Source: Euwallacea fornicatus (taxonomy: Eukaryota > Arthropoda > Insecta > Coleoptera > Curculionidae). Taken from it: 64,000 nt of DNA. The stretch spans positions 248,001 to 312,000 of the forward strand of contig NW_027096052.1 in the NCBI RefSeq assembly GCF_040115645.1, read 5' to 3'. Position numbers and translations under genes: made by a program. How positions within the stretch are numbered: position 1 is the first letter of the stretch; each line of letters opens with the position of its first letter. Below the pieces are notes generated by a model. That model was not told the origin of the DNA and searched no databases. It saw nothing but the letters and a program-made list of their open reading frames with translations. Positions 1 through 10,025 of the stretch are shown here, in pieces.

Positions 1-1051
1 GCAAATGTGGAACAAATTTCTTAAACAATGTGTCAAATTAATCGGCTCGACGAGATCTTTAAAATGACATGAAACATCATGATTGCATCATGTTGAATTT
101 CCAAGAAAAATAGTACTTTATGTGCTCAAACACACAACTTTTGTGACTTTTCAAATTTTGATGCTCGATAACTTCGGCAAATGTGGAACAAATTTCTTAA
201 ACAAAGTGTCAAATTAATCAGCTCGACGAGATTTTGAAGATGTCACAACACATCATGATTGCATCATGTTGAATTTCCAAGAAAAATAGTACTATATGTG
301 CTCAAACACACATATTTTGTGACTTTTCAAACTTTGAAGCTCGATAACTTCGGTAAATGAGGACCAAATTTGTTAAACAAAGTGTCAAATTAATCAACTC
401 GACGAGATTTTGAAGATGTCACAACACATCATGATTGCATCTTGTTGAATTTCCAAAAAAAATAGTACTTTATGTGCTCAAACACACAACTTTTGTGACT
501 TTTCCAAATTTGAAGCTCGATAACTTCGGCAAATGAGGACCAAATTTGTTAAACAAAGTGTCAAATTAATCAGCTCGACAAGATTTTGAAGATGTCACAA
601 CACATCATGATTGCATATTGTTGAATTTCCAAGAATAATAGTACTATATGTGCTCAAACACACATATCTTGTGACTTTTCAATCTTTGAAACTCGATAAC
701 TTCGGCAAATGTGGAACAAATTTCTTAAACAATGTGTCAAATTAATCAGCTCGACGAGATTTTGAAGATGTCACAACTCATCATTATTGCATCTTGTTGA
801 ATTTCCAAGAAAAATAGTACTATATGTGCTCAAACACACATATTTTGTGACTTTTCAAACTTTGAAGCTCGATAACTTCGGCAAATGAGTACCAAATTCC
901 TTAAAAAAAGTGTCAAATTAATCAGCTCGACGAGATTTTGAAGATGTCACAACACATCATGATTGCATCACGTTGAATTTCCAAGAAAAATAGTACTATA
1001 TGTGCTCAAACACACATATTTTGTGACTTTTCAAACTTTGAAGCTCGATAA

Positions 1052-1068
1052 CTTCGGCAAATGAGGAC
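1052..1068 (+). other. Weak CENP-B-box-like 17-mer
   Basis: CTTCGGCAAATGAGGAC matches 7 of the 9 fixed positions of the mammalian CENP-B box core NTTCGNNNNANNCGGGN: TTCG, the A, and two of the final four bases. A version with similar spacing occurs in almost every monomer at the unit joint. The two mismatches fall in the essential CGGG half. CENP-B binding is established for primates and some other mammals only, so this is a resemblance and not a supported site. Confidence 0.2.
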
Positions 1069-1072
1069 CAAA

Positions 1073-1085
1073 TTTGTTAAACAAA
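1073..1085. repeat. Odd palindrome TTTGTT-A-AACAAA
   Basis: This is a perfect 6-bp inverted repeat around a single central base, shown here in the reference monomer. It is kept in monomers starting GAGGACCAAATTTG, GAGGACCACATTTG or AAGGACCAAATTTG. It is broken in the GAGTACCAAATTCC, GGAACAAATTTC and GGAACATATTTC subtypes; the last instead contains the 6-bp palindrome CTTAAG. It is one of five dyads in the unit. Confidence 0.85.
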
Positions 1086-1101
1086 GTGTCAAATTAATCA
1101 A

Positions 1102-1110
1102 CTCGACGAG
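1102..1110. repeat. CpG palindrome CTCG-A-CGAG
   Basis: Four-base perfect arms surround one central base, with two CpGs. Subtypes form a series: CTCGACGAG (common), CTCGACAAG (for example 586-594), CTCCACAAG (many copies, especially in domain 2) and CTTGACGGG (for example 55,392). The second CG to CA change is what deamination of methylated CpG would give. The first change, CG to CC, is a transversion and needs another cause. Methylation itself cannot be seen in the sequence. Confidence 0.8.
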
Positions 1111-1133
1111 ATTTTGAAGATGTCACAACTCAT

Positions 1134-1148
1134 CATGATTGCATCATG
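1134..1148. repeat. Hairpin-like dyad CATGAT-TGC-ATCATG
   Basis: Six-base perfect arms flank a 3-base spacer. The dyad is intact in the CATCATGATTGCATCATG monomers that dominate much of domain 1. The CATCATGATTGCATCTTG form weakens it, and the CATCATTATTGCATCTTG form, very common in domain 2, loses it. The site therefore distinguishes the two domains. Confidence 0.8.
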
Positions 1149-1173
1149 TTGAATTTCCAAAAAAATAGTACTT

Positions 1174-1193
1174 TATGTGCTCAAACACACATA
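1174..1193. repeat. Inverted repeat TATGTG-N8-CACATA
   Basis: Six-base arms are separated by CTCAAACA. In monomers with CTATATGTG the arms extend to seven bases (ATATGTG and CACATAT). Monomers reading CACACAACTTTTG on the right side keep only the four-base TGTG/CACA core. Confidence 0.8.
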
Positions 1194-1204
1194 TTTTGTG
1201 ACTT

Positions 1205-1217
1205 TTCAAACTTTGAA
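1205..1217. repeat. Odd palindrome TTCAAA-C-TTTGAA
   Basis: Perfect six-base arms surround one base. The alternative subtype TTCAATCTTTGAA keeps five-base arms around a 3-base centre, so the dyad survives the substitution. The TTCAAATTTTGA subtype weakens it. Confidence 0.8.
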
Positions 1218-4200
1218 GCTCGATAACTTCGGCAAATAAGGACCAAATTTGTTAAACAAAGTGTCAAATTAATCAGCTCCACAAGATTTTGAAGATGTCA
1301 CAACACATCATGATTGCATCTTGTTGAATTTCCAAGAAAAATAGTACTATATGTGCTCAAACACACATATTTTGTGACTTTTCAATCTTTGAAACTCGAT
1401 AACTTCGGCAAATGAGGACCACATTTGTTAAACAAAGTGTCAAATTAATCGGCTCGACGAGATCTTTAAAATGACATGAAACATCATGATTGCATCATGT
1501 TGAATTTCCAAGAAAAATAGTACTTTATGTGCTCAAACACACAACTTTTGTGACTTTTCAAATTTTGATGCTCGATAACTTCGGCAAATGTGGAACAAAT
1601 TTCTTAAACAAAGTGTCAAATTAATCAGCTCGACGAGATTTTGAAGATGTCACAACACATCATGATTGCATCATGTTGAATTTCCAAGAAAAATAGTACT
1701 ATATGTGCTCAAACACACATATTTTGTGACTTTTCAAACTTTGAAGCTCGATAACTTCGGTAAATGAGGACCAAATTTGTTAAACAAAGTGTCAAATTAA
1801 TCAACTCGACGAGATTTTGAAGATGTCACAACACATCATGATTGCATCTTGTTGAATTTCCAAAAAAAATAGTACTTTATGTGCTCAAACACACATATTT
1901 TGTGACTTTTCAAACTTTGAAGCTCGATAACTTCGGCAAATAAGGACCAAATTTGTTAAACAAAGTGTCAAATTAATCAGCTCCACATGATTTTGAAGAT
2001 GTCACAACACATCATGATTGCATCTTGTTGAATTTCCAAGAAAAATAGTACTATATGTGCTCAAACACACATATTTTGTGACTTTTCAATCTTTGAAACT
2101 CGATAACTTCGGCAAATGAGGACCACATTTGTTAAACAAAGTGTCAAATTAATCGGCTCGACGAGATCTTTAAAATGACATGAAACATCATGATTGCATC
2201 ATGTTGAATTTCCAAGAAAAATAGTACTTTATGTGCTCAAACACACAACTTTTGTGACTTTTCAAATTTTGATGCTCGATAACTTCGGCAAATGTGGAAC
2301 ATATTTCTTAAGCAAAGTGTCAAATTAATCAGCTCGACGAGATTTTGAAGATGTCACAACACATCATGATTGCATCTTGTTGAATTTCCAAGAAAAATAG
2401 TACTTTATGTGCTCAAACACACAACTTTTGTGACTTTTCCAAATTTGAAGCTCGATAACTTCGGCAAATGAGGACCAAATTTGTTAAACAAAGTGTCAAA
2501 TTAATCAGCTCGACAAGATTTTGAAGATGTCACAACACATCATGATTGCATATTGTTGAATTTCCAAGAATAATAGTACTATATGTGCTCAAACACACAT
2601 ATCTTGTGACTTTTCAATCTTTGAAACTCGATAACTTCGGCAAATGTGGAACAAATTTCTTAAACTATGTGTCAAATTAATCAGCTCGACGAGATTTTGA
2701 AGATGTCACAACTCATCATTATTGCATCTTGTTGAATTTCCAAGAAAAATAGTACTATATGTGCTCAAACACACATATTTTGTGACTTTTCAAACTTTGA
2801 AGCTCGATAACTTCGGCAAATGAGTACCAAATTCCTTAAAAAAAGTGTCAAATTAATCAGCTCGACGAGATTTTGAAGATGTCACAACACATCATGATTG
2901 CATCATGTTGAATTTCCAAGAAAAATAGTACTATATGTGCTCAAACACACATATTTTGTGACTTTTCAAACTTTGAAGCTCGATAACTTCGGCAAATGAG
3001 GACCAAATTTGTTAAACAAAGTGTCAAATTAATCAACTCGACGAGATTTTGAAGATGTCACAACTCATCATGATTGCATCATGTTGAATTTCCAAAAAAA
3101 TAGTACTTTATGTGCTCAAACACACATATTTTGTGACTTTTCAAACTTTGAAGCTCGATAACTTCGGCAAATAAGGACCAAATTTGTTAAACAAAGTGTC
3201 AAATTAATCAGCTCCACAAGATTTTGAAGATGTCACAACACATCATGATTGCATCTTGTTGAATTTCCAAGAAAAATAGTACTTTATGTGCTCAAACACA
3301 CATATTTTGTGACTTTTCAAACTTTGAAGCTCGATAACTTCGGCAAATGAGGACCAAATTTGTTAAACAAAGTGTCAAATTAATCAACTCGACGAGATTT
3401 TGAAGATGTCACAACTCATCATGATTGCATCATGTTGAATTTCCAAAAAAAAAGTACTTTATGTGCTCAAACACACATATTTTGTGACTTTTCAAACTTT
3501 GAAGCTCGATAACTTCGGCAAATAAGGACCAAATTTGTTAAACAAAGTGTCAAATTAATCAGCTCCACAAGATTTTGAAGATGTCACAACACATCATGAT
3601 TGCATCTTGTTGAATTTCCAAGAAAAATAGTACTTTATGTGCTCAAACACACATATTTTGTGACTTTTCAATCTTTGAAACTCGATAACTTCGGCAAATG
3701 AGGACCACATTTGTTAAACAAAGTGTCAAATTAATCGGCTCGACGAGATCTTTAAAATGACATGAAACATCATGATTGCATCATGTTGAATTTCCAAGAA
3801 AAATAGTACTTTATGTGCTCAAACACACAACTTTTGTGACTTTTCAAATTTTGATGCTCGATAACTTCGGCAAATGTGGAACAAATTTCTTAAACAAAGT
3901 GTCAAATTAATCAGCTCGACGAGATTTTGAAGATGTCACAACACATCATGATTGCATCTTGTTGAATTTCCAAGAAAAATAGTACTTTATGTGCTCAAAC
4001 ACACAACTTTTGTGACTTTTCCAAATTTGAAGCTCGATAACTTCGGCAAATGAGGACCAAATTTGTTAAACAAAGTGTCAAATTAATCAGCTCGACAAGA
4101 TTTTGAAGATGTCACAACACATCATGATTGCATATTGTTGAATTTCCAAGAATAATAGTACTATATGTGCTCAAACACACATATCTTGTGACTTTTCAAT

Positions 4201-7200
4201 CTTTGAAACTCGATAACTTCGGCAAATGTGGAACAAATTTCTTAAACAATGTGTCAAATTAATCAGCTCGACGAGATTTTGAAGATGTCACAACTCATCA
4301 TTATTGCATCTTGTTGAATTTCCAAGAAAAATAGTACTATATGTGCTCAAACACACATATTTTGTGACTTTTCAAACTTTGAAGCTCGATAACTTCGGCA
4401 AATGAGTACCAAATTCCTTAAAAAAAGTGTCAAATTAATCAGCTCGACGAGATTTTGAAGATGTCACAACACATCATGATTGCATCATGTTGAATTTCCA
4501 AGAAAAATAGTACTATATGTGCTCAAACACACATATTTTGTGACTTTTCAAACTTTGAAGCTCGATAACTTCGGCAAATGAGGACCAAATTTGTTAAACA
4601 AAGTGTCAAATTAATCAACTCGACGAGATTTTGAAGATGTCACAACTCATCATGATTGCATCATGTTGAATTTCCAAAAAAATAGTACTTTATGTGCTCA
4701 AACACACATATTTTGTGACTTTTCAATCTTTGAAACTCGATAACTTCGGCAAATGTGGAACATATTTCTTAAGCAAAGTGTCAAATTAATCAGCTCGACG
4801 AGATTTTGAAGATGTCACAACTCATCATTATTGCATCTTGTTGAATTTCCAAAAAAATAGTACTTTATGTGCTCAAACACACAACTTTTGTGACTTTTCA
4901 AATTTTGATGCTCGATAACTTCGGCAAATGTGGAACAAATTTCTTAAACAAAGTGTCAAATTAATCAGCTCGACGAGATTTTGAAGATGTCACAACACAT
5001 CATGATTGCATCTTGTTGAATTTCCAAAAAAAATAGTACTTTATGTGCTCAAACACACATATTTTGTGACTTTTCAAACTTTGAAGCTCGATAACTTCGG
5101 CAAATAAGGACCAAATTTGTTAAACAAAGTGTCAAATTAATCAGCTCCACAAGATTTTGAAGATGTCACAACACATCATGATTGCATCTTGTTGAATTTC
5201 CAAGAAAAATAGTACTATATGTGCTCAAACACACATATTTTGTGACTTTTCAATCTTTGAAACTCGATAACTTCGGCAAATGAGGACCACATTTGTTAAA
5301 CAAAGTGTCAAATTAATCGGCTCGACGAGATCTTTAAAATGACATGAAACATCATGATTGCATCATGTTGAATTTCCAAGAAAAATAGTACTTTATGTGC
5401 TCAAACACACAACTTTTGTGACTTTTCAAATTTTGATGCTCGATAACTTCGGCAAATGTGGAACATATTTCTTAAGCAAAGTGTCAAATTAATCAGCTCG
5501 ACGAGATTTTGAAGATGTCACAACACATCATGATTGCATCTTGTTGAATTTCCAAGAAAAATAGTACTTTATGTGCTCAAACACACAACTTTTGTGACTT
5601 TTCCAAATTTGAAGCTCGATAACTTCGGCAAATGAGGACCACATTTGTTAAACAAAGTGTCAAATTAATCGGCTCGACGAGATCTTTAAAATGACATGAA
5701 ACATCATGATTGCATCATGTTGAATTTCCAAGAAAAATAGTACTTTATGTGCTCAAACACACAACTTTTGTGACTTTTCAAATTTTGATGCTCGATAACT
5801 TCGGCAAATGAGTACCAAATTCCTTAAAAAAAGTGTCAAATTAATCAGCTCGACGAGATTTTGAAGATGTCACAACACATCATGATTGCATCATGTTGAA
5901 TTTCCAAGAAAAATAGTACTATATGTGCTCAAACACACATATTTTGTGACTTTTCAAACTTTGAAGCTCGATAACTTCGGCAAATGAGGACCACATTTGT
6001 TAAACAAAGTGTCAAATTAATCGGCTCGACGAGATCTTTAAAATGACATGAAACATCATGATTGCATCATGTTGAATTTCCAAGAAAAATAGTACTTTAT
6101 GTGCTCAAACACACAACTTTTGTGACTTTTCCAAATTTGAAGCTCGATAACTTCGGCAAATGAGGACCAAATTTGTTAAACAAAGTGTCAAATTAATCAG
6201 CTCGACAAGATTTTGAAGATGTCACAACACATCATGATTGCATATTGTTGAATTTCCAAGAATAATAGTACTATATGTGCTCAAACACACATATCTTGTG
6301 ACTTTTCAATCTTTGAAACTCGATAACTTCGGCAAATGTGGAACAAATTTCTTAAACAATGTGTCAAATTAATCAGCTCGACGAGATTTTGAAGATGTCA
6401 CAACTCATCATTATTGCATCTTGTTGAATTTCCAAGAAAAATAGTACTATATGTGCTCAAACACACATATTTTGTGACTTTTCAAACTTTGAAGCTCGAT
6501 AACTTCGGCAAATGAGTACCAAATTCCTTAAAAAAAGTGTCAAATTAATCAGCTCGACGAGATTTTGAAGATGTCACAACACATCATGATTGCATCATGT
6601 TGAATTTCCAAGAAAAATAGTACTATATGTGCTCAAACACACATATTTTGTGACTTTTCAAACTTTGAAGCTCGATAACTTCGGCAAATGAGGACCAAAT
6701 TTGTTAAACAAAGTGTCAAATTAATCAACTCGACGAGATTTTGAAGATGTCACAACTCATCATGATTGCATCATGTTGAATTTCCAAAAAAATAGTACTT
6801 TATGTGCTCAAACACACATATTTTGTGACTTTTCAAACTTTGAAGCTCGATAACTTCGGCAAATGAGTACCAAATTCCTTAAAAAAAGTGTCAAATTAAT
6901 CAGCTCGACGAGATTTTGAAGATGTCACAACACATTATGATTGCATCATGTTGAATTTCCAAGAAAAATAGTACTATATGTGCTCAAACACACATATTTT
7001 GTGACTTTTCAAACTTTGAAGCTCGATAACTTCGGCAAATGAGTACCAAATTCCTTAAAAAAAGTGTCAAATTAATCAGCTCGACGAGATTTTGAAGATG
7101 TCACAACACATCATGATTGCATCATGTTGAATTTCCAAGAAAAATAGTACTATATGTGCTCAAACACACATATTTTGTGACTTTTCAAACTTTGAAGCTC

Positions 7201-9634
7201 GATAACTTCGGCAAATGAGGACCACATTTGTTAAACAAAGTGTCAAATTAATCGGCTCGACGAGATCTTTAAAATGACATGAAACATCATGATTGCATCA
7301 TGTTGAATTTCCAAGAAAAATAGTACTTTATGTGCTCAAACACACAACTTTTGTGACTTTTCCAAATTTGAAGCTCGATAACTTCGGCAAATGAGGACCA
7401 AATTTGTTAAACAAAGTGTCAAATTAATCAGCTCGACAAGATTTTGAAGATGTCACAACACATCATGATTGCATATTGTTGAATTTCCAAGAATAATAGT
7501 ACTATATGTGCTCAAACACACATATCTTGTGACTTTTCAATCTTTGAAACTCGATAACTTCGGCAAATGTGGAACAAATTTCTTAAACAATGTGTCAAAT
7601 TAATCAGCTCGACGAGATTTTGAAGATGTCACAACTCATCATTATTGCATCTTGTTGAATTTCCAAGAAAAATAGTACTATATGTGCTCAAACACACATA
7701 TTTTGTGACTTTTCAAACTTTGAAGCTCGATAACTTCGGCAAATGAGTACCAAATTCCTTAAAAAAAGTGTCAAATTAATCAGCTCGACGAGATTTTGAA
7801 GATGTCACAACACATCATGATTGCATCATGTTGAATTTCCAAGAAAAATAGTACTATATGTGCTCAAACACACATATTTTGTGACTTTTCAAACTTTGAA
7901 GCTCGATAACTTCGGCAAATGAGGACCAAATTTGTTAAACAAAGTGTCAAATTAATCAACTCGACGAGATTTTGAAGATGTCACAACTCATCATGATTGC
8001 ATCATGTTGAATTTCCAAAAAAATAGTACTTTATGTGCTCAAACACACATATTTTGTGACTTTTCAAACTTTGAAGCTCGATAACTTCGGCAAATGAGTA
8101 CCAAATTCCTTAAAAAAAGTGTCAAATTAATCAGCTCGACGAGATTTTGAAGATGTCACAACACATTATGATTGCATCATGTTGAATTTCCAAGAAAAAT
8201 AGTACTATATGTGCTCAAACACACATATTTTGTGACTTTTCAAACTTTGAAGCTCGATAACTTCGGCAAATGAGTACCAAATTCCTTAAAAAAAGTGTCA
8301 AATTAATCAGCTCGACGAGATTTTGAAGATGTCACAACACATCATGATTGCATCATGTTGAATTTCCAAGAAAAATAGTACTATATGTGCTCAAACACAC
8401 ATATTTTGTGACTTTTCAAACTTTGAAGCTCGATAACTTCGGCAAATGAGGACCAAATTTGTTAAACAAAGTGTCAAATTAATCAGCTCGACAAGATTTT
8501 GAAGATGTCACAACACATCATGATTGCATATTGTTGAATTTCCAAGAATAATAGTACTATATGTGCTCAAACACACAACTTTTGTGACTTTTCAAATTTT
8601 GATGCTCGATAACTTCGGCAAATGTGGAACATATTTCTTAAGCAAAGTGTCAAATTAATCAGCTCGACGAGATTTTGAAGATGTCACAACACATCATGAT
8701 TGCATCTTGTTGAATTTCCAAGAAAAATAGTACTTTATGTGCTCAAACACACAACTTTTGTGACTTTTCCAAATTTGAAGCTCGATAACTTCGGCAAATG
8801 AGGACCACATTTGTTAAACAAAGTGTCAAATTAATCGGCTCGACGAGATCTTTAAAATGACATGAAACATCATGATTGCATCATGTTGAATTTCCAAGAA
8901 AAATAGTACTTTATGTGCTCAAACACACAACTTTTGTGACTTTTCAAATTTTGATGCTCGATAACTTCGGCAAATGAGTACCAAATTCCTTAAAAAAAGT
9001 GTCAAATTAATCAGCTCGACGAGATTTTGAAGATGTCACAACACATCATGATTGCATCATGTTGAATTTCCAAGAAAAATAGTACTATATGTGCTCAAAC
9101 ACACATATTTTGTGACTTTTCAAACTTTGAAGCTCGATAACTTCGGCAAATGAGGACCACATTTGTTAAACAAAGTGTCAAATTAATCGGCTCGACGAGA
9201 TCTTTAAAATGACATGAAACATCATGATTGCATCATGTTGAATTTCCAAGAAAAATAGTACTTTATGTGCTCAAACACACAACTTTTGTGACTTTTCCAA
9301 ATTTGAAGCTCGATAACTTCGGCAAATGAGGACCAAATTTGTTAAACAAAGTGTCAAATTAATCAGCTCGACAAGATTTTGAAGATGTCACAACACATCA
9401 TGATTGCATATTGTTGAATTTCCAAGAATAATAGTACTATATGTGCTCAAACACACATATCTTGTGACTTTTCAATCTTTGAAACTCGATAACTTCGGCA
9501 AATGTGGAACAAATTTCTTAAAAAAAGTGTCAAATTAATCAGCTCGACGAGATTTTGAAGATGTCACAACACATCATGATTGCATCATGTTGAATTTCCA
9601 AGAAAAATAGTACTATATGTGCTCAAACACACAT

Positions 9635-10025
9635 ATCTTGTGACTTTTCAATCTTTGAAACTCGATAACTTCGGCAAATGTGGAACAAATTTCTTAAACA
9701 ATGTGTCAAATTAATCAGCTCGACGAGATTTTGAAGATGTCACAACACATCATGATTGCATCTTGTTGAATTTCCAAGAAAAATAGTACTTTATGTGCTC
9801 AAACACACAACTTTTGTGACTTTTCAAATTTTGATGCTCGATAACTTCTGCAAATGTGGAACAAATTTCTTAAACAAAGTGTCAAATTAATCAGCTCGAC
9901 AAGGTTATGAAGATGTCACAACACACCATGATTACATCTTGTTGAACTTCCAAGAAAAATAGTACTATATGTGCTCAAACACACATATTTTGTGACTTTT
10001 CAATCTTTGAAACTCGATAACTTCG
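9635..10025 (+). repeat. Junction monomers between the 10-kb copies
   Basis: These two monomers or so separate the copies. The one at about 9,850-10,025 is the most divergent seen in domain 1. It carries CTTCTGCAAATG at its left joint (T at 9,849), GACAAGGTTATGAAG, CACACCATGATTACATC and GTTGAACTTCC. The CTTCTG variant appears again only near 33,413, at the end of domain 1. A divergent monomer at a duplication joint could be an older remnant that escaped homogenisation. Confidence 0.75.

Larger units (their letters stand above)
1057..1231 (+). repeat. Reference monomer (175 bp)
   Basis: This copy is used to describe the unit. In order it holds GCAAATGAGGACC, the dyad TTTGTTAAACAAA, the AT-rich GTCAAATTAATCA (AseI-type ATTAAT), the CpG dyad CTCGACGAG, GATTTTGAAGATGTCACAAC, the hairpin-like CATGATTGCATCATG, GTTGAATTTCC followed by an A-tract, TAGTACT (a ScaI-type site in nearly every monomer), TATGTG with its inverted partner CACATA, TTTTGTGAC, the dyad TTCAAACTTTGAA, and GCTCGATAACTTCG. 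It has four CpGs, in CTCGACGAG, GCTCGAT and CTTCGG. No stretch looks like a promoter, an RNA gene or a coding exon. Confidence 0.9.
1..9522 (+). repeat. Segmental duplication, copy 1 (about 9.5 kb)
   Basis: This block matches 10,026-19,547 at a constant offset of 10,025 bp, about 57 monomers. Rare markers are shared, such as CATCACGTTG at 967 and 10,992. I saw three substitutions: T at 2,666 against A at 12,691, C at 5,967 against T at 15,992, and C at 9,017 against A at 19,042. The matching ends at 9,523/19,548, where copy 1 continues CTTAAAAAAAG and copy 2 CTTAAACAATG. The left edge may lie upstream of the window. Confidence 0.93.
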
